This document shows, in pieces, positions 35,452-44,081 of a stretch of DNA of 64,000 bases (position 1 is the first letter of the stretch; every line of letters starts with the position of its first letter). The notes below the pieces were generated by a model. It made no database searches. It saw only the letters and a list, made by a program, of their open reading frames with translations, and was not told the DNA's origin. Both the position numbers and the translations under genes were made by a program. The DNA is from Palsa-1150 sp036490515 (lineage in GTDB: Bacteria; Myxococcota_A; Polyangia; Polyangiales; Polyangiaceae): positions 3,168-67,167 of the forward strand of contig DASXDU010000026.1 in NCBI GenBank assembly GCA_036490515.1. Reading direction: 5' to 3'.

Positions 35452-35599
35452 AGCACCCGCCCCCCGCGCGGGGCCGTCTGCGGCCCGTCTCAGCCGGGCG
35501 CTTCTCCCTCGTTTGGCTCGATGGGCGCGGGCAGCGTCTTGACGCGCAACGGCGCAGTCCCATCTTTGGCCTCAGCGTGCGAGCATCGCCGGGTCACCC

Positions 35600-36274
35600 A
35601 TGAGCGCGTCCATCTGTCCCCGCTGCGGGCGGGAGGCGCCCATCGTGTACCGCGGCGTCGTGCCGTACTGCACGGCGTGCGGCGCGCTTCGGGCGCCCCT
35701 CTCCAGCGCGTCCGTCAACCTCGCCGGCAAGCCGTCGCGCGTCGGCGGGACGTTCGCGCGCGTCTTCGGCTGGCTGGTCCTGCTCTTCGGCGGGTCGCTC
35801 GCGCTCCTCGTCTTCGGGCTCTTCGCCGCGTTCCAGGCGCTCGGCGTCGGGCTCGCGGTCGGCCTGCCCATCCTCCTCGTCTCGCTCGTCCTCGGCATCG
35901 CGCTCGTGCGCGGCGGGCGCTCGCTCGCGACGACGGGCGTCGAGGCCGGGCGCGCGACGCGCGAGCAGGCCCTCCTCGCGATGGCTGCCCACAAGGGAGC
36001 CGTCACCGCGGTCGAGGCGGCGCAGGCGCTCGGCGTCGGCGTGGCCGAGGCGGACGCGATGCTGACGGCGCTGGCGAAGCGCGAGCCCGACCGCGTCGCA
36101 GTCGACGTCGACGACCAGGGCGTGATCTGGTACCGCGTGTCGGCGGGTCCCGGCGAGCCCATTCCGCGCATGCGGGTGGACGCCGGGCCAGGCGTGCGGG
36201 TCGAGGCACCGGGCGAGGTCGAGGCAGCAGTCGATGAAATCGGCAATCCAGTCGCTACGCGTGCTCCACGGTGA
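35600..36274 (+). CDS. Zinc-ribbon membrane protein with winged-helix-like C-terminus
   Basis: The 224-residue product starts with a zinc ribbon (CPRCG and CTACG, residues 6-28), then two membrane spans (about 54-75 and 82-104), and a soluble domain with helix-strand pattern that looks like a winged helix (GAVTAVEAAQALGVGVAEAD). It would hold a short ribbon outside or inside the inner membrane, with the C-terminal domain in the cytoplasm. It overlaps the following uracil-DNA glycosylase gene by 41 nt, which suggests coupled expression. Confidence 0.7.
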   Translation: MSASICPRCGREAPIVYRGVVPYCTACGALRAPLSSASVNLAGKPSRVGGTFARVFGWLVLLFGGSLALLVFGLFAAFQALGVGLAVGLPILLVSLVLGIALVRGGRSLATTGVEAGRATREQALLAMAAHKGAVTAVEAAQALGVGVAEADAMLTALAKREPDRVAVDVDDQGVIWYRVSAGPGEPIPRMRVDAGPGVRVEAPGEVEAAVDEIGNPVATRAPR

Positions 36275-36866
36275 GCTCGGCGCGTGCAAGGCCTGCCCGA
36301 AGATGATCGGGCCGGTCGTGCACGGTCCTCCGGTCGCGAGCCGCGTGTTCCTCCTCGGGCAGGCGCCGGGGCCGAGGGAGGGCTCCTTCGGAAGGCCGTT
36401 CGCCTGGACGGCGGGGCGGACGATGTTTCGCTGGTTCGAGGAGTCGCTCGGCGTGGGTGAGGAGGCGTTCCGCGCGAGCGTCTACATGGCGGCGGTCGCG
36501 CGGTGCTTCCCCGGCAAGGCGGCGGGCGGGGGCGACCGAAAGCCGGACGCGGGCGAGATCGAGGCATGCAAGCCGTGGATCGTGCGCGAGCTCGACATCC
36601 TGCGGCCGGAGCTCGTCATCGCAGTGGGCACGCTCGCGATCGAGCAGGTGCTCGGCGCGAAGGCGCCGCTCGCCGAGGTGGTGGCCTCGTCGCGGCGCGT
36701 GCGCTGGCTGGGGCACGAGGTCGACGTCGTGTCATTGCCGCACCCGAGCGGGGCGTCGCCGTGGCACAAGATCGAGCCGGGTAAGACGCTGCTACGGCGC
36801 GCGCTGGCGCGGCTGAAGCGGCACCCGGCGATGCGGGCGATCGTCGACGCGAGGGCGACCGCATGA
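36234..36866 (+). CDS. Uracil-DNA glycosylase superfamily protein (family 4-like)
   Basis: The 210-residue protein contains GQAPGPREGSFGRPF, the uracil-pocket motif, and HPSGASPW, the leucine-loop motif. Four cysteines in the pattern CKAC, RCFP, EACKPW fit the [4Fe-4S]-binding cysteines of family 4 glycosylases. It would excise uracil from DNA in the cytoplasm. Its reading frame overlaps the zinc-ribbon gene and the next gene starts at its end in an ATGA. Confidence 0.82.
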   Translation: MKSAIQSLRVLHGELGACKACPKMIGPVVHGPPVASRVFLLGQAPGPREGSFGRPFAWTAGRTMFRWFEESLGVGEEAFRASVYMAAVARCFPGKAAGGGDRKPDAGEIEACKPWIVRELDILRPELVIAVGTLAIEQVLGAKAPLAEVVASSRRVRWLGHEVDVVSLPHPSGASPWHKIEPGKTLLRRALARLKRHPAMRAIVDARATA

Positions 36867-37960
36867 GCGAGCGAGGCGCGCGCGCGGCGGCGAGGGACGC
36901 GGGAGCGTGGGACCGGCTGCTCCACGGCGCGGCGGCCACGGTGGATCGCGCGGTCGTGGCGGCGATGCAGATGCGGAACCGCGGGGTGCGAGCACGCGCG
37001 GAGGCCTACTCGCACGAGGACCGGATGGATCGCCTCGCGCAGATCCGCGACGCGTACGGCGGCCCCGAGCTCGTCGCGAGGCCGGAGACGTACTTCGTAC
37101 CGCCGCACGCGGTCGAGCCGCGGCAGCGGCGCGTGCGGATGACCGCGTGGGGGGCCGAGTGCATCGAGGCGTCGTGGCCGAGCGCGTTCGAGCCGTTCGC
37201 GGCGGGCGTGCGCGACGCCTACCTCGCGCATGCTCCGAACCGGACGGCCCACGCGCGCCTCTACGTCGGCGGCGGACCGCGGCCGGCGGTGGCGCTGGTG
37301 CACGGGTACATGGCGGGGCAATGGGCGGTCGAGGAGCGCGCGTGGCCGATCCGGTGGCTCAATCGCAAGGGCCTCGACGTCGCGCTCGCCGTGCTTCCGT
37401 TCCACGGCGTACGGGCGCGCATCGAGGGGGGAGCGCCGCCGTTCCCGGGGGCGGACCCGCGCTTCACGAACGAGGGCTTCCGGCAGGCGATCGCGGACCT
37501 GCGGGTCCTCTTCGCGCTCCTGCGTGCGCGGGGGGCGACGTCGGTCGGGATCATGGGCATGAGCCTGGGCGGGTACACGACGGCGCTGGCGGCGACGGTA
37601 GAGGACGATCTCTCGTTCGCGGTGCCGATCATCCCCCTGTCGTCGCTGGCGGACTTCGCGCGCGACCAGGGGCGGCTGGGGACGGGGCCGAACGCAGCTG
37701 CGCAGCACGCGGCGCTCGAGGCGGCGAACCGCGTGGTGAGCCCGTTCGCGCGTCCGGGGCGCGTCGCGCCCGAGCGCGTGCTCGTCGTCGGCGCCGAGGC
37801 GGATCGCGTGACCCCGATGGCGCACGCCGAGCGCGTCGCGTCGCACCTGGGGGCGCGCCTGCTCCGCGTGGGCGGGGGACATCTCGTACAAACGTGGCGC
37901 ACCGAGGTCTTCCGCACGATCGGCGCGATGCTGCGGGACACGGGCGTCCTCGCACGCTGA
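36863..37960 (+). CDS. Alpha/beta hydrolase
   Basis: The 365-residue protein has the alpha/beta hydrolase set: HGYMAG near residue 153, the nucleophile elbow GMSLGG (about 231-236), an acidic residue in GAEADRVTP and the catalytic His in GGGHLVQ. An Arg-rich, basic N-terminus precedes the core. It probably acts in the cytoplasm on an ester or acyl substrate that cannot be inferred. It begins in an ATGA overlap with the glycosylase gene. Confidence 0.85.
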   Translation: MSERGARAAARDAGAWDRLLHGAAATVDRAVVAAMQMRNRGVRARAEAYSHEDRMDRLAQIRDAYGGPELVARPETYFVPPHAVEPRQRRVRMTAWGAECIEASWPSAFEPFAAGVRDAYLAHAPNRTAHARLYVGGGPRPAVALVHGYMAGQWAVEERAWPIRWLNRKGLDVALAVLPFHGVRARIEGGAPPFPGADPRFTNEGFRQAIADLRVLFALLRARGATSVGIMGMSLGGYTTALAATVEDDLSFAVPIIPLSSLADFARDQGRLGTGPNAAAQHAALEAANRVVSPFARPGRVAPERVLVVGAEADRVTPMAHAERVASHLGARLLRVGGGHLVQTWRTEVFRTIGAMLRDTGVLAR

Positions 37961-38020
37961 GACGAGCTCGAGCACGACCGTGCGTCCCCGCAGCGTCTGC
38001 GGGCGTACACTGCCCCCGTC

Positions 38021-38413
38021 ATGACGCGCGGATGCCTGCTCCTCCTCGCGTTCGCGCTCGTCGCGTGCGGGAGCGCACCGCCGCCGGCTCCTCCGCCTCC
38101 CGCGGCGCCCGACAACCCGCTCGATCAGATCCCTGCGGGGCCGCTGACGATCGTGTCGACGCACGAGGGCGAGACGAGCGCCGAGACCGTCGACGACGTG
38201 CACTTCCGCGACGCGACGGGCGCCGTCCACGCGCTCCTCGTGCACTACGAGAGCTACCCCGTGCTGCCTAACCTCGTGACGATCGACGACAAGCCCTCGC
38301 CGCGCGGCGACGCGTGGGGGAGGCTCGGCAAGCGACTGCGCGCGGCAGGGTTGAAGAACAACGCGACGTACCTGCTCATGTGCTTCGGCGGGAACGCCGA
38401 CCACGTCTGCTGA
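38021..38413 (+). CDS. Small lipoprotein
   Basis: The 130-residue product has a lipobox (LVA-C, Cys16), a Pro-rich linker, and a short beta domain. It lies 60 nt after the hydrolase gene. Its last 38 nt overlap the 3' end of the convergent DUF1906 gene, so the two mRNAs are complementary there. No family is recognised. Confidence 0.6.
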   Translation: MTRGCLLLLAFALVACGSAPPPAPPPPAAPDNPLDQIPAGPLTIVSTHEGETSAETVDDVHFRDATGAVHALLVHYESYPVLPNLVTIDDKPSPRGDAWGRLGKRLRAAGLKNNATYLLMCFGGNADHVC

Positions 38414-40082
38414 GCGCGGGGACGAGCAGCGCGCCGGCGAGCGCGAGCCAGCCCGCTCCCCCCGAGGAACCCGTTCCCGTGCCGGCCCCCATGCCCGGGC
38501 CGGCGATCGAGCACCCGGTCCCGGAGCCTCCGGTGGCGTTCGCCTCCGCCACGGGCGTCTCGCCGTCGGATCGAGCGACGGACTGCGCCACGGGGAGGCC
38601 GGCGCCCACGTGCGGCGGTCCGGAGGAGAGGGTCTCGGGCGGCACGTCGAGCATGTAGACCGCGGGATCGCTCGGGTCCTTCACGAGGAGCGGGGCGGCG
38701 GGCCAGTCGGCGCCCGTCTCGATCGCCGCGAGGCTCGCGGCCGTGACGCTCTTCACGTCGGCGCTCGCGAAGCGCCACGCGGCGAACGCGTCGGGGTTCA
38801 CGACGTGCCGCTTGTACGACCCGTCGACGACGTAGATGGCCGGGTCGCCGCTCGCCTGGACGAGGGCGGGGGCGCTCGCGAGGTCGGCGCCGTCGTCGAC
38901 GGCCGCGAGCTCCGCGGCCGAGTAGGGCGCCATGTCGACGAAGGTGTCGAACTTCCAGTCGGAGAGGATGGTCGGGTTCACCACGTGCCGCTTCACCGAG
39001 CCGGCCGCGATGGACGGCGCGGCGCACGTGATGCTCTTCGGCGAGCCCGTGAGGAGGGTGTTCACGCCGCCCGCGGTGTGGTTGATGCCGTACGCGTAGA
39101 CGTCGTGGGCCTTCGCGTCGAGGAGGCTGCGCGGCAGGGGCATCGAGTAGCCGTGGTCGCACGAGCCGATGGCCTTGCAGAGGTCCTGGCGCGAGACGTT
39201 CGCGGTGAGGCGGATGCCCGTGGCGCCGGACGCGCCGGCGGCGCCGTCGTAGTAGACGTCGGCGTCGATCGACGTCGTCGGGACGGCGGGGTCCTGCGTC
39301 CAGCCGGAGACCGTCGCGCACGTCGCGCTGTCGAGGTAGCCCTTCGGCTGATCGGGCGGCGCGGCGAGGTCGGCGCCCCACTGCCCGAAGTCGTCGGCGA
39401 CGGCCTGGTCGAGGTCCATCTGCCCGCCGGCGATACCGTTCTGCACCTGGCGGAGCTGCGCCCGGGAGTCCCACTGCCCGCCGGACCACGCATACGTCTG
39501 CCAGCCCCACTTGATCTTGCCCGCGTCGAAGAGGCGCTGGACGACGTAGTAGCCGCCGTACGCGCCCGTGCGATCGAGTCCGATGACGGACGCGACGCCG
39601 TCGAAATAGGCGCTTATGGCGGTCTGGTCGCCCGGCGTCGCGTCGAAGTCGACGCTGAAGTAGATGGGCCGCGTCGAGGGGGCGCCGTCGGCGGAGTCCT
39701 GCGAGTCGGCGGCCTTCGCGTCGGAGACGCCGAGGTCGTAGCCCGAGAGCGCGTCGGTCGCGCTGTCCTCCCAGTTCGAGACGACGCCGATGCCCTCGGC
39801 GATGAGCGCGTCCGCCTCGGACTTGGAGAGGTTCTTCCCGGTCGTGTCGTGGCTCAGGTAGCGGCAGACGAACTTGTATCCGTCGGACTTCAGCGACGAG
39901 GGGGATGGCCTGTACCAGGAGTAGTCGACGCCGTTCTGGGTGCTGTCCGCCGACGATTGCTGGCCGGTCTCCTCGCTCCCCGGCGCGCCGCTGCCGCAGC
40001 CTGCGATCGCGGCCACCGCGCCCGCCAGCACGCACGCATACGCCGCTCGAATCCCCGCGCACCGCTCCGACCGCATTCGCAT
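38376..40082 (-). CDS. DUF1906 glycoside hydrolase-like lipoprotein with MYXO-CTERM-type tail
   Basis: The 568-residue protein begins with a lipobox (AIAG-C, Cys29). Residues of about 50-240 match DUF1906 (Rv2525c-like), with GVDYSWYRPSPSSLKSDGY, VSNWED and FSVDFDATPGDQT. Two copies of a KRHVVNP repeat follow. The tail has a Ser/Gly-rich stretch with a Cys, a hydrophobic helix (GGAGWLALAGALLVPAL) and a final RRGRRSRR, the MYXO-CTERM sorting pattern. It may therefore be anchored and processed twice. Function is unknown. Confidence 0.72.
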   Translation of the reverse strand: MRMRSERCAGIRAAYACVLAGAVAAIAGCGSGAPGSEETGQQSSADSTQNGVDYSWYRPSPSSLKSDGYKFVCRYLSHDTTGKNLSKSEADALIAEGIGVVSNWEDSATDALSGYDLGVSDAKAADSQDSADGAPSTRPIYFSVDFDATPGDQTAISAYFDGVASVIGLDRTGAYGGYYVVQRLFDAGKIKWGWQTYAWSGGQWDSRAQLRQVQNGIAGGQMDLDQAVADDFGQWGADLAAPPDQPKGYLDSATCATVSGWTQDPAVPTTSIDADVYYDGAAGASGATGIRLTANVSRQDLCKAIGSCDHGYSMPLPRSLLDAKAHDVYAYGINHTAGGVNTLLTGSPKSITCAAPSIAAGSVKRHVVNPTILSDWKFDTFVDMAPYSAAELAAVDDGADLASAPALVQASGDPAIYVVDGSYKRHVVNPDAFAAWRFASADVKSVTAASLAAIETGADWPAAPLLVKDPSDPAVYMLDVPPETLSSGPPHVGAGLPVAQSVARSDGETPVAEANATGGSGTGCSIAGPGMGAGTGTGSSGGAGWLALAGALLVPALSRRGRRSRRST

Positions 40083-40236
40083 GCGGCGCCGCTGAGCAAC
40101 GGCCGTACCGCGCTCCAGACCGCGGGAAAACGTGCGGATCGTCGGATGGACAACGCGCGCACCACCGCGCCTCGTCGCGAATCGCGCGCGAGAACGCGCG
40201 ATCCACGCGCCAGCGTGCGCGCAGACGAGGGCCGAC

Positions 40237-41058
40237 TCAGAGCTCGAGCCCGACGACGGTGCGGACCCAGATCGGGCCGTAGTCGTCGAGAGGCTGGGCG
40301 ACGCGGTTCACGTCGTCGAGGCGCGCGTAGACGCCGGTCGACCACCAGAGGTGCCCGAAGTCGAACATCACGGCGGGGCCGACGAACTGGTGGGGGCCGA
40401 GGCTGAACGGCCGCGGGTCCGGGGCGGGATGGGGAAACTCGACGCGCATCCAGTACTCGACGCCGAGGTGGAACGCCGGCGTGAACTGGTACGTCGCCCC
40501 CGCGGTCGGGTTGAGGACCCAGTCCTGCTGGGGGACGGCGTAGTACCACTCGCGCTCCGCCCACGCGTTGGCGGCGATGCGCAGGTTGCCGAAGCGCCGC
40601 TCGAGGATGACCTTCGCCTCGATCTCGAACTCGTTCGAGTACTCGACGAGCTCTCCGTAGAGCGCGACGTCGACCGGCCAGTCGCCCGCGTCGGCGAGCC
40701 GGTACTTCAGGCGCTCCTTGAAGCCCGTGCCCTCCGTGAGCGTGGCCTGCTCGCTGACGGCGCCGCTCATGTCCGGCTGGATCGCGATGTAGAGGCCCAG
40801 CTCGAGGTGATCCGTGATCCCGTGCTCGAACTCGGTCTGGAGCTGCGAAGCCGTGTACCAGACGGGCCGCGACGTGGTCGCGTCCAGGCCCTTCAGAGGC
40901 ACGAGGTCGACGTACTGCTCGATCTCGGTCTCGCCCTCCGCCAGCGTGTCGTACGTGTACGTGAAGGGCAGGGGTCGGGGCGTGGCGCGCGCGGCGAAGG
41001 TGACCGCCGAGACGACGAGGAACGACGCGACGGTCACGAAACACGGAAGGGTGCGCAC
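40237..41058 (-). CDS. Outer-membrane beta-barrel-like protein of the redox operon
   Basis: The GTG at 41058 is preceded by AAGGAGACC. The 273-residue product has a signal peptide ending ARA-T, then strands such as ASQLQTEFEHGITDHLELGLY and EREWYYAVPQQDWVLNP, ending TVVGLEL. It reads as a small outer-membrane barrel. It is the last gene of the four-gene operon headed by the lipoprotein at 46498, 20 nt after the DUF4397 gene. Its cargo is unknown. Confidence 0.7.
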   Translation of the reverse strand: MRTLPCFVTVASFLVVSAVTFAARATPRPLPFTYTYDTLAEGETEIEQYVDLVPLKGLDATTSRPVWYTASQLQTEFEHGITDHLELGLYIAIQPDMSGAVSEQATLTEGTGFKERLKYRLADAGDWPVDVALYGELVEYSNEFEIEAKVILERRFGNLRIAANAWAEREWYYAVPQQDWVLNPTAGATYQFTPAFHLGVEYWMRVEFPHPAPDPRPFSLGPHQFVGPAVMFDFGHLWWSTGVYARLDDVNRVAQPLDDYGPIWVRTVVGLEL

Positions 41059-41078
41059 GAGGGTCTCCTTCGACCGGT

Positions 41079-42065
41079 TCAGGGGGTGGCGACGCTGCAA
41101 TCGGCGAGGAGCCCGCCCGCGGGCGCGTCGTCGATGCAGACGAGGAGGGCGGGAGGATGGGCCGCGTCGCCGGCCCGTCCGATGGCGACCAGCGTCGCGA
41201 TCGCGCCGAGGTCGATGGCGACGCTCCCCGCCGACGCGAAGTTGGTCCCAGCGTCGCTCGACGACACGCGCGCGCTGAAGGCCTGCCCTCCGGGGGCGGT
41301 GGGGTCGGCCGGGACGTAGCCGTTCGCGTCGACCGAGCCTTCGCCGGGCGCGGTCTGCGCGCTGGCGGCGCCGAAGCCGACGTTCGTGAGGACGGGCAGC
41401 CACGTCGCGGCCTCGCCGAGGCCGAAGTCGAGGAGCGGCTCCTCGGGGGCGGCGTTGACGGCGCGGAGGAGCGCCCCGCCGCCCGGCAACGTGGCGTCGT
41501 CGAAGAGCGCGGTGAGCCCGATGGGCGCGCCGGCGTCGCCGGTGGCCGTCTCGCCCGCGAGGAGCAGCGTCGCGTAGGTCCCGGCGGCGAGCGCGGGGAG
41601 ATCGGTGCGATCGGGCAGCAGAGGCAACGATGCGCAGGGGTTCCCCGCGGCGACGACCCGGACGTCGTACGCGCCGGGGTCGAGCGCGACGTAGGCGCTG
41701 ACCTGGGCGTACGCGAGGCCCGGCGCGGCGGCATCGGCCGGAGCGCCCGCGTCGCCCGCGAGCGAGACGGCGAGCTGCGCGAGGAGGGGCCCCTCGAAGG
41801 AACCGGAGCCATGAGGCGCGACGCAAACGTCGAGCGACGGCGCGTCCGGGGAAGCCTGCGCGATGCGCACGAACGCCTGGGTCGGCGCGGCGTCCTCGTC
41901 GGTCGCGTCGCCGCCGGCGTCGTCCGCGCCGTCCTCGTCCGGAGGCGAGCTCGCCGCGTCGTCCTTCGCGCCCGCGTCGGCACGCGCGGCCGACCTGCCG
42001 CGCGTGCACCCCATCGACGCGCAGACGAGCGCGGCGGCCAGGGGGAACGCTGCGCGCGGACGCAC
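41079..42065 (-). CDS. DUF4397-domain lipoprotein
   Basis: The 328-residue product starts with a lipobox (SMG-C, Cys20) and an Asp/Ala-rich linker. AFVRIAQASPDAPSLDVCV near residue 64 is the DUF4397 signature, and DPGAYDVRVVAAG and AGTYATLLLAG are typical of its repeated strand units. DUF4397 proteins are secreted or surface exposed, with unknown ligands. It follows the peroxidase gene by 3 nt and precedes the barrel gene by 20 nt. Confidence 0.75.
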   Translation of the reverse strand: MRPRAAFPLAAALVCASMGCTRGRSAARADAGAKDDAASSPPDEDGADDAGGDATDEDAAPTQAFVRIAQASPDAPSLDVCVAPHGSGSFEGPLLAQLAVSLAGDAGAPADAAAPGLAYAQVSAYVALDPGAYDVRVVAAGNPCASLPLLPDRTDLPALAAGTYATLLLAGETATGDAGAPIGLTALFDDATLPGGGALLRAVNAAPEEPLLDFGLGEAATWLPVLTNVGFGAASAQTAPGEGSVDANGYVPADPTAPGGQAFSARVSSSDAGTNFASAGSVAIDLGAIATLVAIGRAGDAAHPPALLVCIDDAPAGGLLADCSVATP

Positions 42066-42068
42066 GGC

Positions 42069-44081
42069 TCAAAGGCTCCGCAGGTACTCGACGAGCGCCG
42101 CCTGGTCCGCCGCGCCGAGACTGGGAACGGCCCCGCTCGCGCTTGCCGACGCCTTCAGCATGACCGGCAGCACGTCCTCGAGGGTCGCGGCGCTGCCGTC
42201 GTGGAAGTACGGGGCCGAGTCGGTCAGGCCGCGCAGCGCCGGCGTGTCGAACGCGCACGACGGGCGTGGGTTGCCGGTGATGTCGTCGTGGGCGACGTCC
42301 GGCCACGGGCCGGAGGAGACGCACGTGCCGACGTCGTGGAGGAGCACGCCGCCCGGCGTCATCGTCGAGACGATGGGCCCGGCGAGATCGAGGTCGGCGT
42401 TCCCCCCGCCGGAGTCCGTCTTGAGCGGCCCGCCGTGGCAGGTCGGGCAGCCGCTCTGCTGGAAGACCGCCTCGCCTTGCGAACGAAGGGCGGCGAGGGC
42501 ATCGCCGTTCACGGTGTGGCTCTCGTCGGTGGACGGCGGCACCGGGGCCGGCAGCGCGTAGTCGACGAACGCCTCGATCGCGTCGAGGAGCGGCTGCTGC
42601 TCGCCGCCCGGCTGGAAGTGCCCCCCCTGCTCGACGTCGATCGTCATCCAGTAGTCCTGCACCTTCGTGCGGTCCGCGGTGCGGAAGAGGAACCCGGTCC
42701 CCACGGTTCCTCCCGCGTTCGACGGTGTGTCGCGTGGCCCCTGCGCGAAGCGCCACGTGACGGCGTCGCTCCGACCCTCGACGTGGCAGCTCGCGCACGC
42801 GACCCAGTGGTTCTGTGTGATGGGCACGTCGTCGCTGTCGGCCGAGTAGAAGAGCTTCTGTCCGAGGCGCAGGTTCGCGGGCATCGGGTCGGCGGAGAGG
42901 CTCGCGAAGGCCGAGCCGTCCTGCGTCACGGTCACGCCGGCGTCGCCGTCGGCTTGCACGTGAAACGCGACGACGTCCTCGGAGTTGCGCTCCTGGACGT
43001 AGACCTCGTCGCCGTGGACGACGACGCCTTCGGGGAGATGGCCCGGGAGAGGCCGCACGAGGGTCGCCTCGGTGCGGGACGTGGCGTCGACGACGAGGAG
43101 GTCCTCGCTGTTGGTGTCGACGACGAAGGCGTAGCGGCCGTCGTCCGAGAACGCGATCGCGTGGGGTCCCGAGACGACGTCGCCGAAGGCGCCGGGGCTG
43201 CCGGCCGTCGCGCCGTCGGCCTGGACGGAGAGGCGCGCGAGCTGGCTGCCGTTCGCGGGATCGAGGATCGAGAGGGCAGGGAAGACCGTGCTGTCGAAGA
43301 CGAGCGTGGGCTGCGGCGTGTCGATGCCGAGCATGAGGTGGGCGGCCCAGACCTCGGAGCTGCCGGGGCGCGCGACGACGTCGTAGACGCCGCGAACGAC
43401 GCCGTGGGGGATCGTGGGATCGCCCTGGTCGGCGCCGTCGGCGAGGGCCCACGTCGACGCCAGCGCGAGGGGCGCCGTCGACAGCGTGCTCACGCCGGGG
43501 CCGAGGAGGTGCGTCGTCATGAGCGTGGCGCCGTCGGCGCTCCACGCGAGGGCCCAGGGCTTGCGCGGAACGGGAACGGCCACGACGACGGAGAGGGACG
43601 CGGCGTCGACCTGGACGATCTCGTCGTCCTGCGAACACGCGACGTAGACCTGCGCGTCTTCCGCGTCGACGAGGACGCCGGCGGGCTCGGAGCAGACGGC
43701 GACGGACCCGGTGACCTGGGCCCGGCCGGTGTCGACCGCGTAGAGCATCCCCGAGCGCTCGCCGGTGACGTAGAGGGTCTTCCCCTTCGAGTCGAGGGCC
43801 AGGGCGCGCGGCTCGACGGCCGGGTCGAAGCGTTGCGTGGTGGGGTCGACCGCGGGAGGACCGCTTCCGAGGGCGATCTCGTGCTCGATCCCGCGCGAGG
43901 CGACGTTCAGGATGGAGACACTGTCGGCGTCGGGGTGGACCACGTAGAGCTGGGCGCCGTCGGGGCTCACGGCGATGGCGCTCGAGTGGAGCTGCGCGCG
44001 CACGGCGGCCGGATGGGAGCCGCCGCAGCCGGCGGACGTCGCGGCGCAGACCGCGAGGAGGAAAGCGATGCGGCGGATCAT
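42069..44081 (-). CDS. Di-haem cytochrome c peroxidase/MauG-like lipoprotein with N-terminal beta-propeller
   Basis: The 670-residue protein has a lipobox (SAG-C, Cys19), about 380 residues of YVTN-like propeller (SPDGAQLYVVHPDADSVSIL, DSKGKTLYVTGE), and a C-terminal di-haem domain. Haem motifs are CASCH (429-433) and CPTCH (545-549), and the family hallmark TPALRGLTDSAPYFHDG follows. Such proteins reduce peroxides or oxidise protein substrates in the envelope. The propeller may act as the docking module. It overlaps the upstream gene in an ATGA. Confidence 0.85.
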   Translation of the reverse strand: MIRRIAFLLAVCAATSAGCGGSHPAAVRAQLHSSAIAVSPDGAQLYVVHPDADSVSILNVASRGIEHEIALGSGPPAVDPTTQRFDPAVEPRALALDSKGKTLYVTGERSGMLYAVDTGRAQVTGSVAVCSEPAGVLVDAEDAQVYVACSQDDEIVQVDAASLSVVVAVPVPRKPWALAWSADGATLMTTHLLGPGVSTLSTAPLALASTWALADGADQGDPTIPHGVVRGVYDVVARPGSSEVWAAHLMLGIDTPQPTLVFDSTVFPALSILDPANGSQLARLSVQADGATAGSPGAFGDVVSGPHAIAFSDDGRYAFVVDTNSEDLLVVDATSRTEATLVRPLPGHLPEGVVVHGDEVYVQERNSEDVVAFHVQADGDAGVTVTQDGSAFASLSADPMPANLRLGQKLFYSADSDDVPITQNHWVACASCHVEGRSDAVTWRFAQGPRDTPSNAGGTVGTGFLFRTADRTKVQDYWMTIDVEQGGHFQPGGEQQPLLDAIEAFVDYALPAPVPPSTDESHTVNGDALAALRSQGEAVFQQSGCPTCHGGPLKTDSGGGNADLDLAGPIVSTMTPGGVLLHDVGTCVSSGPWPDVAHDDITGNPRPSCAFDTPALRGLTDSAPYFHDGSAATLEDVLPVMLKASASASGAVPSLGAADQAALVEYLRSL

